A stretch of 64,000 bases of DNA from Nocardia arthritidis NBRC 100137 (lineage in GTDB: Bacteria; Actinomycetota; Actinomycetes; Mycobacteriales; Mycobacteriaceae), in the NCBI RefSeq assembly GCF_001612765.1, contig NZ_BDBB01000041.1, forward strand, positions 23,566-87,565, given 5' to 3'. Below the pieces are notes generated by a model. The model worked only from the letters and a program-made list of their open reading frames with translations, was not told the origin of the DNA and ran no database searches. Below are positions 15,030-23,714 of this stretch, piece by piece; the first letter of the stretch is position 1; each line of letters starts with the position of its first letter. The translations under genes were made by a program, and so were the position numbers.

Positions 15030-16555
15030 TGGCCGGCCTCCGTCCGGGTGTTGAGAATGTTGACGCCGCGCACCAGGATCGACGGGCAGCCGTGGCTGAC
15101 CGCGGCGACCTGGCCGGGCTGCGCTTTGCCGCAGTTGAACGCGCCCCCGAGCTGCCATGTGGACGGTCCGCCGACGGCTTCCATCGCACCCCAGAACTCG
15201 GTGGTGGTGGCCTGGTAGGCGACGTCGCGCACCTGGCCGTCCAGCTTCCCGCCGCGGATGCGGAAGAATCGCTGGCCGGTGAACTGGAAGTTGTAGCGCT
15301 GCATATCGATCGACCACGACTTGTCGCCGACGATGTAAAGACCGTCGTCCACCCGCGAGATCAACTCCTCGGTGCTGGTGTCGCGGTCGGGATCGGGTTG
15401 CAGCGAGACGTTGGCCATCCGCTGGATCGGCACGTGATGCGCCGAGTCCGCGTACGAGCAGCCGTTGGACCGCCGCAGACCCAGGCGCGGCGCGAAAACC
15501 CGGTCCAGTTGATAACCGACCAGGACGCCGTCGCGGACCAGATCCCAGCGCTGCCCCGCGACGCCCTCGTCGTCGTAGCCGACGCTGGCCAGCCCGTGCG
15601 GTTGGGTGCGGTCGCCGGTCACGTGCATGATCGGGGTGCCGTAGCGCAGCGACCCGAGCTTGTCCGGCGTGGCGAAGGAGGTGCCCGCGTAGGCGGATTC
15701 GTAGCCGATGGCCCGGTCGTACTCGGTGGCGTGACCGACCGATTCGTGAATCGTCAGCCACAGGTTGGTCGGATCGATGACCAGATCGGTCGGCCCGGCC
15801 TGCACGCTGGGCGCTTTCACCTTCTCGGCCAGCCACTCCGGGATCCGCGCGAGTTCGCCGTCCCAGTCCCACACACCGTCGGCGCCGGTGACGTATTCCC
15901 ATCCGCGGCCCACCGGCGCGGCCAGCGTGCGCATCGTCTCGAACACTCCCGCCGAGGCATCCACCGTGATCGCCTCGAGGCTCGGATGCAGCCGCACCCG
16001 CTGCTGAGTGATCGACGAGCCCGCGGTGTCGGCGTAGAAGGTCTGCTCCTTGACCTGCAGCACGCTCGCGGTGACGTGGTCCACCCCGTCGGCGTGCGAC
16101 AGCCGCTCCGAATAATCCTGCAGCAGTGCGAGCTTCTCGCCGGTTGGCACGGCGAACGGGTCGATGTCGTAGGCCGAGACCCAGCGGGCGTCGGCATGAC
16201 GCGGCTCGTCGGCCAACTCGACGCGCTCGCGGTTGAGCGCCCGCAACGTGGTAGCGACGGTGACCGCGGTACGTGCCACCTCGACGGCGGTGTCGGGGGT
16301 CAGCGCGGCGTGCGAGGCGAAACCCCAGGTGCCGTCGACGATCACCCGCACGGCCAAGCCGAGTCCGGTACTGTCGGTGACCGCCTCGACCCGGCCGTCG
16401 CGCAAGCGGATCGACTGGGTGACCAGGCGATGCACCCGCAGGTCGGCGTGCTCGGCGCCGGCTGCCGTCGCCGCGGCCAGGGCGGCGTCGGCGAGCGCGG
16501 CCAGTGGCAGGTCGAGGAACTCGGCGTCCACGTCTCTGGAAGTCGCGATGCTCAC
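15026..16555 (-). CDS. tldD: TldD family zinc metallopeptidase
   Basis: A 509-residue TldD protein. The zinc motif is HESVGH in LWLTIHESVGHATEYDRA; other family marks are GHATEYDRAIGYESAYAGTSF, GYDDEGVAGQRWDLVRDGVLVGYQLDR, GRSNGCSYAD-like RRSNGCSYADS and the C-terminal GRAFNCGK-like LGGAFNCGKAQPGQ. TldD with TldE forms a protease with a buried active site. The GTG at 16555 follows TAGGTT by seven bases (leaderless pattern); TTG 16564 is the outer alternative. First gene of the tldD-pmbA operon. Confidence 0.88.
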   Translation of the reverse strand: MSIATSRDVDAEFLDLPLAALADAALAAATAAGAEHADLRVHRLVTQSIRLRDGRVEAVTDSTGLGLAVRVIVDGTWGFASHAALTPDTAVEVARTAVTVATTLRALNRERVELADEPRHADARWVSAYDIDPFAVPTGEKLALLQDYSERLSHADGVDHVTASVLQVKEQTFYADTAGSSITQQRVRLHPSLEAITVDASAGVFETMRTLAAPVGRGWEYVTGADGVWDWDGELARIPEWLAEKVKAPSVQAGPTDLVIDPTNLWLTIHESVGHATEYDRAIGYESAYAGTSFATPDKLGSLRYGTPIMHVTGDRTQPHGLASVGYDDEGVAGQRWDLVRDGVLVGYQLDRVFAPRLGLRRSNGCSYADSAHHVPIQRMANVSLQPDPDRDTSTEELISRVDDGLYIVGDKSWSIDMQRYNFQFTGQRFFRIRGGKLDGQVRDVAYQATTTEFWGAMEAVGGPSTWQLGGAFNCGKAQPGQVAAVSHGCPSILVRGVNILNTRTEAGQ

Positions 16556-16729
16556 CCGCACCAACCTAGCCGGTGGCGCCGCAGGTGCGTGCGGGCGCGG
16601 TGATCACACGCCGTGCGAGAATGCATCGCGTGCCGGTTCGCGCGGAATGCGCCGGTGCCGCAGGGTGAACGGCGCGCGCGACACCCGCACCTCCGGCGTG
16701 TTGCTCGCCGGATGCCGTACTGTGCCCGC

Positions 16730-17377
16730 GTGCCGCCATCCGCCCTTCGTGACCGCAAACGCGAACGTACCCGCCGAGCCATCCTGGAAGCCGCAGCCGA
16801 GCTGTTCGAGACCAGAGGCTACGAGGAGACCACGGTGGCCGACATCGCCGCCGCGGCGGACGTCGGCACCCGCACGTTCTTCAACTATTTCGCCAGCAAG
16901 GAAGAGCTGCTCTTCCCGGAATCCGACCAGCGGGTGCGCGCCGCTGTGGCGGCCATCGCCAGCCGGCGACCAGGGGAACGGCCGGTGGAGGTCTTGCTGC
17001 GCGCGTTGCGCGCCGCCGGTGACAATCCCGGCGAGCATCTCGTCGACGACCTCTATGCCCGGATCGGCGCGCTGCGCGCCCAGGTGTCGCGGACCGTGCC
17101 CGCGGTGAGCGGCCGCGCCGCGCACGCCCAGTTGGTCACCCAGCGCGAGATCGCCAGACAGTTGCACAAGGCGTTTCCCGCCGAACTCGACGAGGTCGGC
17201 GCCGCCGCTCTGGTCGGCGCGGTCGTCGGCGCGGTGTCGGGTGCGCTGACCGTGCTGTTCCAGCAGCCGGTGGCCGGTGTCGAGGACGCCGAGCGCCTGC
17301 AGCGCAGGATTCACGAGACGACCTCGCGGGTGCTGCAACCTTGGCTGGCCACCCAGCGCGCCGAACCGGTGGGCTGA
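16730..17377 (+). CDS. TetR family transcriptional regulator
   Basis: A 215-residue TetR regulator: LRDRKRERTRRAILEAAAELFETRGYEETTVADIAAAADVGTRTFFNYFASKEELL is a complete TetR HTH (recognition helix TRTFFNYF). The ligand domain is unspecific. The GTG start was chosen because TACTGT sits six bases upstream; ATG 16712 is an alternative. Its stop codon abuts the stop of the convergent TauE/SafE permease gene (17378). Targets are unknown; no palindromic site is evident in its short upstream gap. Confidence 0.86.
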   Translation: MPPSALRDRKRERTRRAILEAAAELFETRGYEETTVADIAAAADVGTRTFFNYFASKEELLFPESDQRVRAAVAAIASRRPGERPVEVLLRALRAAGDNPGEHLVDDLYARIGALRAQVSRTVPAVSGRAAHAQLVTQREIARQLHKAFPAELDEVGAAALVGAVVGAVSGALTVLFQQPVAGVEDAERLQRRIHETTSRVLQPWLATQRAEPVG

Positions 17378-18145
17378 TCAGCCGAACTGCTGCCAACCCA
17401 GGCGGATCACCATCCCGATCACCACCACCAGCAGCACGACGCGCACGAACTCGGCGCCCTTGCGCAGCGCCATGCGCGCGCCGACCACGGCGCCGAGGAC
17501 GTTCGCCACGGCCATCCCCGTACCGAGCGCCCAAAGGATGTGCCCGGTCGCCCCGAAGAAGATCAGCGCTCCGATATTGGAGCCGCAGTTGATCACCTTC
17601 GCCATGGCGGCGGCCCGCACGAACTCGGTGCCGAGCAGAGTCGCGAAGGTGATGATCAGGAATGTGCCGGTGCCGGGACCGAGCAGCCCGTCGTAGAAGC
17701 CGATCAATCCCGCCGCCAGCGCGACCGTGAGCACGATCTTGCGCCGGGTGGGCGGATGAGTGGCCAAGGTGACGCCGATCGACGGACGCAACGTGACGAA
17801 CACGGCGACGCCGACCAGCACCACCATCACGATCGGGACGAACAGTTCGCGGTCGATCAGCGAGACCGCCGCAGCGCCCACCGCGGCCGCCGCCGCGGCG
17901 ATCGCCGCCGCGGGCAGCAGCACCCGCCAGCGCATCGGCACCTTGCGCGCGAAGGTCAGCACCGAGGCACTCGTCCCGGCGACCGCGGCGAGCTTGTTGG
18001 TGCCCAGCGCGGTCTGCGGCGCGATGCCGGGGGCCACCACGAACAACGTCGGCAACACGATCAGCCCGCCGCCACCCACCACCGCGTCCACCCAGCCCGC
18101 GGCCGTCGCCGCCGTCAACAGAACCGCCCAGTCTCCGATCTCCAC
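17378..18145 (-). CDS. TauE/SafE family sulfite/sulfonate exporter-like permease
   Basis: A 255-residue membrane protein with about eight helices. The first half has GWVDAVVGGGGLIVLPTLFVVAPGIAPQTALGTNKLAAVAGTSAS and the second repeats the motif as GFYDGLLGPGTGTFLIITFATLLGTEFVRAAAMAKVINCGSNIGALIFF; this internal duplication defines the family. Members move sulfite, sulfoacetate or similar anions. The GTG at 18145 is the best family start; the longer frame is not membrane-like. It is divergent from the histidine kinase at 18398 over 252 bases, in which I see no clear operator. Confidence 0.87.
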   Translation of the reverse strand: MEIGDWAVLLTAATAAGWVDAVVGGGGLIVLPTLFVVAPGIAPQTALGTNKLAAVAGTSASVLTFARKVPMRWRVLLPAAAIAAAAAAVGAAAVSLIDRELFVPIVMVVLVGVAVFVTLRPSIGVTLATHPPTRRKIVLTVALAAGLIGFYDGLLGPGTGTFLIITFATLLGTEFVRAAAMAKVINCGSNIGALIFFGATGHILWALGTGMAVANVLGAVVGARMALRKGAEFVRVVLLVVVIGMVIRLGWQQFG

Positions 18146-18397
18146 CCCGGTAGACAACCAGACCCGGGCCTGTCCGGGCGTCCCCGGCTGCCGTCGGTTG
18201 CCCGGCCCTGACCGGCTGCGCATCGTCCTGGGAGAGATCGGCGCGCGTGCGGCCGCGATATCGTGCGCGGGCAACCTCGGACGCCCCTCGACCAAATCTC
18301 GACGGTCGTGTCGCGCCGGAAGTCGCGCCCACCGTCCGCGGCGGAGCCCGCCGCCGGGCCTGCCTGCGTTCCAGCCGGGCGCACCTAGGCTGAGCGC

Positions 18398-19570
18398 GTG
18401 CGTCGATTCAGTCTGTGGCTCCGAGGCAAGCCCGTCGTGGCCGATTCGGTGCTCGCGGCGGTTTTCGTGCTGCTCGAGATCGTCGGTGTGGGTAACGCGC
18501 ACAACAAGCTCGCCTACCTGGCGATCGGGGTGCTGCTCCCACTGCCGCTAACCCTGCGGCGGGTGTACCCCCGGGCCATGGCGGCCACCACCTTGGCACT
18601 GTCGTTGACGGCGACGCTGGTGGGCTTCCTGTCCGAGGACGACGCCGATCACATCGCGATGCTCTCGCACGGCATCATGCTCTACACCCTGGTCGCCTAC
18701 GTCGGCCGGCGGGACGGACTGTGGTACGGGCTCGGCCTGGCGGTGGATCTCGCGCTCTCGATCGTGGCGATCGGGAAACCCTCCGGCTCCGACAGCGTGT
18801 TCACCGCCATGTTCTACGCCTTGTGCTGGACGTTGGCGGAGTTCATCGGCGCGCGGCACGCCTACGACGCCGAGGTGGCGGCCCGGCTCGCGGTCGCGGA
18901 CTACGACCGTGAGCGTCGCGCGCACGACGCCGTCGCGGCCGAACGCACCCGCATCGCGCGGGAACTGCACGATGTGGTTGCCCACGCGGTGAGCGTGATC
19001 ATCGTGCAGGCCGACGGCGCGAGATACGCGCTGCGCCGCGACCCGGACGCTGCCGAACAGGCGCTCTCCACCATCGCGGCCACCGGCCGCGAAGCACTGC
19101 GCGAACTGCGCAGAACCGTGGCTCTGCTGCGCACCGAACACGCTCCCGACCAGGTGCCCCAGCACGGCACCGCGGGCATCGCCAAGGTCGTGGAGATGAT
19201 GCGAGGCACCGGTCTGGCCGTGGAGCTCGAGCTGACCGGGGAACTCGACGACATCGCCCCCGAGGTCAGCCTCGGCGTGCATCGCATCGTGCAGGAATCG
19301 CTGACCAATACGCTGCGGCATGCCGGGCCGCACCCGAAGGCGTGGGTGCGGGTCCGCCGCACCGACGCCGACGTGCTGATCGACGTCACCGACACCGGCG
19401 GGGTCCCGCTGCACGATGCGGGCACGCGCATCCAGGGCAGCGGGCTCGGTTTGGTCGGGATGCGCGAACGCGTCGCGGTGCTCGGCGGCAGCCTGGAAGC
19501 GGGCCGCGACGCCGACGGAGCCTGGCGCGTGCACGCCAGCATCCCGCTGCGACCGGTCGCAGCGGAGTGA
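18398..19570 (+). CDS. NarL-type sensor histidine kinase
   Basis: A 390-residue kinase. Residues about 15-160 contain roughly five membrane helices with no large outer domain, so it likely senses a membrane or internal cue. The dimerisation/phosphoacceptor box is ERTRIARELHDVVAHAVSVIIVQADGARY (histidine of ELHDVVAH, HisKA_3 type), followed by the HATPase (ESLTNTLRHAGPHPKAWV, DVTDTGG, GSGLGLVGMRERV). The GTG start follows TAGGCT by six bases. The partner response regulator begins 136 bases downstream with its own promoter. Confidence 0.9.
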   Translation: MRRFSLWLRGKPVVADSVLAAVFVLLEIVGVGNAHNKLAYLAIGVLLPLPLTLRRVYPRAMAATTLALSLTATLVGFLSEDDADHIAMLSHGIMLYTLVAYVGRRDGLWYGLGLAVDLALSIVAIGKPSGSDSVFTAMFYALCWTLAEFIGARHAYDAEVAARLAVADYDRERRAHDAVAAERTRIARELHDVVAHAVSVIIVQADGARYALRRDPDAAEQALSTIAATGREALRELRRTVALLRTEHAPDQVPQHGTAGIAKVVEMMRGTGLAVELELTGELDDIAPEVSLGVHRIVQESLTNTLRHAGPHPKAWVRVRRTDADVLIDVTDTGGVPLHDAGTRIQGSGLGLVGMRERVAVLGGSLEAGRDADGAWRVHASIPLRPVAAE

Positions 19571-19706
19571 GCCAGGCCACCGGATTCGCCCGCGACGTGT
19601 AGAGCGCTGCGCCGCATAGGGTTTCGGCCCCAACGGCGCGGTGGGGGCGACCCGTCGCGGCGCAGGCCGAACGGCGCGCCGAAGCGGTCACGTTACATTG
19701 GGCGAC

Positions 19707-20366
19707 GTGCCGATCACCGTACTCGTCGTCGATGACCAGGAACTCATGCGGATGGGATTGAAGATGGTGCTCGGCGCGCACCCCGACATCGAAGTGATCG
19801 GCGAGGCGGCCAACGGCGCCGCCGCGGTCGCCAGGGCGGCTGAACTGCGCCCCGATGTGGTGCTGATGGACGTGCGGATGCCGGTGGTGGACGGCGTCGT
19901 CGCCACCACCCGCATCGTGGAGGCAGGGCACGGCAGCCGGGTGCTGGTCATGACGACCTTCGACCTCGACGAGCACGCGCTCGGCGCGCTTCGGGCAGGG
20001 GCGAGCGGATTCCTGTTGAAGGACACCCCGCCGGAGGATCTCGTCTCGGCCATCCGCAGCATCGCCGCCGGTGACGCCGTGGTCTCGCCCAAGGTCACCA
20101 AACGTCTGCTGGACCGGCTCATCGCGGAGAACCCGGCGCGGACCCGCGACCCGGGTGTGCTCGACGTGCTCACCGCCCGCGAGCGCGAAGTGCTCGAGCA
20201 GATCGCGGCCGGACGCTCCAACGCCGAGATCGCCGAACAGTTGTACCTGTCGGAGGCCACGGTCAAGACACACGTCGGACGGGTGCTGACCAAACTCGGT
20301 CTGCGCGACCGGGTTCAGGCGGTCGTACTGGCCTACGAGACGGGGCTGGTGCGGCCGGGCCGCTGA
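19707..20366 (+). CDS. NarL/LuxR-type response regulator
   Basis: A 219-residue regulator: receiver domain 1-120 with phospho-acceptor aspartate in VVLMDVRMPVVDG, acidic pocket VVDDQ, switch threonine in VMTTF and lysine in LLKDTPP, and a C-terminal LuxR HTH (LTAREREVLEQIAAGRSNAEIAEQLYLSEATVKTHVGRVLTKL). It is the cognate partner of the kinase just upstream. The GTG start is seven bases after TACATT, so it is probably transcribed from its own leaderless promoter as well as by read-through. Confidence 0.92.
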   Translation: MPITVLVVDDQELMRMGLKMVLGAHPDIEVIGEAANGAAAVARAAELRPDVVLMDVRMPVVDGVVATTRIVEAGHGSRVLVMTTFDLDEHALGALRAGASGFLLKDTPPEDLVSAIRSIAAGDAVVSPKVTKRLLDRLIAENPARTRDPGVLDVLTAREREVLEQIAAGRSNAEIAEQLYLSEATVKTHVGRVLTKLGLRDRVQAVVLAYETGLVRPGR

Positions 20367-20458
20367 TGCGAGGCGGATCTCAGCGCTCTATCAGGCGGAT
20401 CGGGGAGAAAAAACCAGGTGCGGAACGTTGACCGGGTAGATCGTCCGAAAGGATCGCC

Positions 20459-20941
20459 ATGCCCGCCCTGTTGTTCGTGCTGTACGTCGTCGTCGAAGTC
20501 GCCGCCCTGGTCGCGGCCGGTCAGCTGATCGGCGTGCTGCCGACCGTCCTGGTGCTGATCGCCGGATCGGCCGCGGGCATGCTGTTGGTCGGAGCCCAAG
20601 GGCGGCGGGTGTTCGAGCAGTTCCGCCGGGCCGCGCGCGGAGAAGTGGCGCCCGGGACCGCCGTGGCCGACGGCGCACTGGTCGCGGCGGGTGGGGTGCT
20701 GATGTTCGTGCCCGGCCTGGTCACCTCGCTGTTCGGCCTGCTCCTGCTGCTGCCTCCCACACGAGTCCTGGTGCGACCCTTCGTCCTGGCCTTCGCCGCG
20801 CGCCGCTTCCGCAGGCTCGTCGCGGCCGCGCCCTACCGTGGCGTGGTCATCGACGGGGGCGAAGTGGTCGACGGCGCCGTCGTGGGGCAGTGGTACGACG
20901 ACGGCCAGGGCAACGCACGCCGCGCGATCACCTCGTCCTGA
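20459..20941 (+). CDS. fxsA: FxsA family membrane protein
   Basis: A 160-residue protein with the FxsA layout: LFVLYVVVEVAALVAAGQLIGVLPTVLVLIAGSAAGMLLV, GRRVFEQFRRAARGEVAPGTAVADGALVAAGGVLMFVPGLVTSLFGLLLLLPPTRVLVRPF. FxsA in E. coli suppresses F-exclusion of phage T7; its normal role is unclear. GAAAGGA precedes the ATG. In mycobacteria fxsA (Rv2053c) lies close to ppm1/lnt and rbpA, and the same grouping is visible here. Confidence 0.9.
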   Translation: MPALLFVLYVVVEVAALVAAGQLIGVLPTVLVLIAGSAAGMLLVGAQGRRVFEQFRRAARGEVAPGTAVADGALVAAGGVLMFVPGLVTSLFGLLLLLPPTRVLVRPFVLAFAARRFRRLVAAAPYRGVVIDGGEVVDGAVVGQWYDDGQGNARRAITSS

Positions 20942-20998
20942 GCGGTGGAGTCGGCCTACCCGGTTCCCTGTGGCGGCGCGAAGGGCTATCGTGGCGCG

Positions 20999-21253
20999 AT
21001 GGCCACCGAGCAACTCACCGTAACGGTGAGCGAGGAGCTGGCTGCCGCGGTCAAACGAGCGGCAGCCGCTGCGGGACAGTCGATTTCCGGATTCACGGCC
21101 GCGGCGCTGCGGCTGGAGCTGATCGCCGTGGAGGCGGGCTGCCTGCCTCCACCGGCCGCGGGTACCGGCGGTGCGCCGCCGGAATACGCGGAAGTGATGG
21201 CGGTGCTGGCGCAGCCGGAGGATCTGGCGCGCCACCCCCTGCTGAACGGCTGA
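20999..21253 (+). CDS. Small ribbon-helix-helix-like protein
   Basis: An 84-residue protein. Its N-terminal half, LTVTVSEELAAAVKRAAAAAGQSISGFTAAALRLELI, has the beta-strand plus two-helix spacing of CopG/Arc ribbon-helix-helix regulators or antitoxins, ending in an acidic tail (EYAEVMAVLAQPEDLARHPLL). No toxin-like partner is adjacent. The ATG lies six bases after TATCGT (leaderless). It sits between fxsA and the amidohydrolase. Confidence in the gene is fair; the DNA-binding role is a guess from fold pattern. Confidence 0.6.
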   Translation: MATEQLTVTVSEELAAAVKRAAAAAGQSISGFTAAALRLELIAVEAGCLPPPAAGTGGAPPEYAEVMAVLAQPEDLARHPLLNG

Positions 21254-21293
21254 CCGAAACCGCCGGATCGGGCATACGGCAGACTGGTGCCTC

Positions 21294-22892
21294 GTGAGTA
21301 CCCAGTTGCTGATCGGCGGTCGTTTCTACAGTGCCAGTTCGCCCGACGCCACGGCGATGGCGGTGAGCGACGGCACCGTCGTCTGGCTGGGCGCCGAGCA
21401 ACCGGGTCGCGCCCTGCACCCGGAGGCCGAGATCGTCGACCTCGACGGCGCCTTCGTCGCGCCCGCGTTCGTCGATCCGCATGTGCACGTCACCGCGCTG
21501 GGCCTGAAACTGACCGGGCTCGACCTCTCGGCCACCCGGTCGCTCGAGCACTGCCTGCGGTTGCTGCGCGAGTTCGCCCAGGCACACCCCGACGGCGCGA
21601 TCCTTGGCGACGGCTGGGACGAGACCACCTGGCCGGAGAGGCGGCCGCCCACCGTCGAGGAGATCGACACGGCGGCGGGTGCGGGCAGGCACGTCTACCT
21701 CTCGCGGGTGGACGCGCACTCCGCGGTGGCGTCCTCGGCGTTGCTGGACGCGCTACCCGAACTGCCCGCGACCGACGGATTCACCCGTGGCGAGCCCGTG
21801 CGCGCCGCCGCCCATCACACGGTGCGCGCCGCCGCGCTCGCGAATCTCACCCGGGCGCAACGGGATCGAGCGCGCGCCACGGCACTCGACCACGCCGCCG
21901 CACACGGTGTCGTCGCGGTCCACGAGTGCGCGGGTCCGGAGATCGCGGGCCGCGCCGACGTACGCGAACTGCTCGAATTCGAACACGGCGTTCAGGTCCG
22001 GGCCTATTGGGGCGAGGCGGTGCGCAGCGCCGAGCAAGCCCGCGCCCTGATCGACGAACTCGGGGTGCACGCCCTCGGCGGCGACCTGTTCGTCGACGGG
22101 TCCCTCGGATCGCACACCGCATGGCTGCGGGCCCCTTATGCCGACGAATCCGGCTGCGGCCGAAGCTATCTCGACGCCGACGCGATCGCCGCCCACGTCC
22201 GCGCCTGCACCGTCGCCGGTATCCAGGCCGGATTCCATGTGATCGGCGACGCCGCCATGGACGCCGTCCTCGCCGGTGTCGAGCGGGTGGTCGCCGAACT
22301 CGGCGGCCCGGCGGTCGCGGCGCTCGGACATCGCGTCGAACACGCCGAACTCGTCGACGGCGAGCACATCGCCCGCCTGGCTCGCTGGGGTGTGATCGCC
22401 AGTGTGCAACCGGGATTCGACGCCGCGTGGGGTGGTCCGGACGGCATGTACGCCGCGCGGCTGGGCGCCGAGCGCGCCGCGGCGTCGAACCCGTTCGCCG
22501 CCATGGCCTCCGCGGGCGTCGCCCTGGCGATCGGCTCCGACGCCCCGGTCACCGCGCTCGATCCGTGGGCGGCGGTGCGTGCCGCGGCCGCTCACCGCAC
22601 CCCCGGCCACGCCCTGTCCCCACGCGCCGCGTTCGCCGCGGCCACCCGCGGCGCTTGGCGCGCGGGGGGCGTCCGCGACGGAGTGGCCGGCACCCTGGTA
22701 CCCGGAGCGCCCGCTTCCTTCGCGATCTGGGATACCGGCGAACTCGTCGTCGCCGCGGCCGCCGATTCGGTACAGCGCTGGTCCACCGACCCGCGGTCGC
22801 GCGTGCCGGGGTTGCCCGCGCTCGAACCGGACGCACCGCTTCCCACGTGCCTGCGTACCGTGCACCGGGGCGTGACGATCTATGCGCGATGA
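21294..22892 (+). CDS. YtcJ-like metal-dependent amidohydrolase
   Basis: A 532-residue amidohydrolase of the D-aminoacylase/YtcJ branch. It shows the N-terminal beta-sandwich (AVSDGTVVWLGAEQPG), the first metal site FVDPHVHVTALG, LGDGWDETTWPERRPP, SRVDAHSAVASSALL, HVIGDAAMDAVLAG (metal histidine), GHRVEHAELV and the final catalytic aspartate in IGSDAPVTALDPW. These enzymes hydrolyse amide, formamide or related bonds; the real substrate is unknown. GTG start. In related genomes a protein of this type often lies near lnt, consistent with a conserved neighbourhood. Confidence 0.88.
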   Translation: MSTQLLIGGRFYSASSPDATAMAVSDGTVVWLGAEQPGRALHPEAEIVDLDGAFVAPAFVDPHVHVTALGLKLTGLDLSATRSLEHCLRLLREFAQAHPDGAILGDGWDETTWPERRPPTVEEIDTAAGAGRHVYLSRVDAHSAVASSALLDALPELPATDGFTRGEPVRAAAHHTVRAAALANLTRAQRDRARATALDHAAAHGVVAVHECAGPEIAGRADVRELLEFEHGVQVRAYWGEAVRSAEQARALIDELGVHALGGDLFVDGSLGSHTAWLRAPYADESGCGRSYLDADAIAAHVRACTVAGIQAGFHVIGDAAMDAVLAGVERVVAELGGPAVAALGHRVEHAELVDGEHIARLARWGVIASVQPGFDAAWGGPDGMYAARLGAERAAASNPFAAMASAGVALAIGSDAPVTALDPWAAVRAAAAHRTPGHALSPRAAFAAATRGAWRAGGVRDGVAGTLVPGAPASFAIWDTGELVVAAAADSVQRWSTDPRSRVPGLPALEPDAPLPTCLRTVHRGVTIYAR

Positions 22893-23714
22893 GCGGACGG
22901 CCGCGGAGCCCGCCACGGTTCCCGGCCATTCGGTGACCGGGCTTCGGGTACGTGGACCCGGCCGGGTCTACGTATCTCGCTTTCCCGCCCTCGGCCCCAG
23001 GTCGGCCGAACGGCGGACGCCGTATCTCCCGCAGCCGACCGCGGGGCAGCCGCCCTCCGGCGCGGAGCACGCGTGCAGCACATCCACACAAGATGGACTC
23101 CGCCGCGCAGAGTCCGTTCGCCGGAGTGCGGTAACCGGGTTTCTCGGGCCTGATCGCCGGGCAACGGGGTACTTGTATTCGGTTACCCGGGGGACCACCG
23201 TGGCACTGAGTGTCAGGCTAAATTTGCGGAAGAGCGGCGGTGCGAGCGCGCACGGGACCGCCAGGCAGCGGCCGCACGCGGCCGAGGGGCGTATTCACCC
23301 GGCGCGGATTCAGGCCACCGGTTCGCTGGTTCCGGCCGAAAATTGCCGGTTTGTCCGGGGGAGTGCGACCAGGAACCCGGCACCGTGGCGACGGCGGTTA
23401 ACGATCCGGTGGCGGGTGACGATTCTCAGGTGGATGCCCGATCACTCGGATACGGTCGTGGCTCGCGGCGTTGTGCGCCGTGCCCGGGACGAGCCGGTCG
23501 TGCGGCGCGAGATCGCCGGTCCGGCTCGGTCCGGCCGGTGCGCCGAGGGGCACTCGCGCGGGCCGCTTATGGCGGCCTTGACTTTTCGTGTGATGAACGC
23601 CATATCAGCTTCCCGGTGGGGATTCGCCGAGCGGCCGTCCTTCGGTGCGTTCGATCCGGCGTCGCGCTGGTCGATACGACGGCGGCCGACGGCTGACCGG
23701 CGGTCGCCGGTCCG
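22893..23714. other. Gene-free stretch of 822 bases before lnt
   Basis: I see no supported gene on either strand: open frames are arginine/proline-rich and lack ribosome sites. Two small palindrome-like motifs of the form CGGTNACC occur near 23128 and 23180. The length is unusual for this dense genome and may hold a decayed gene or a long regulatory leader. Confidence 0.5.
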
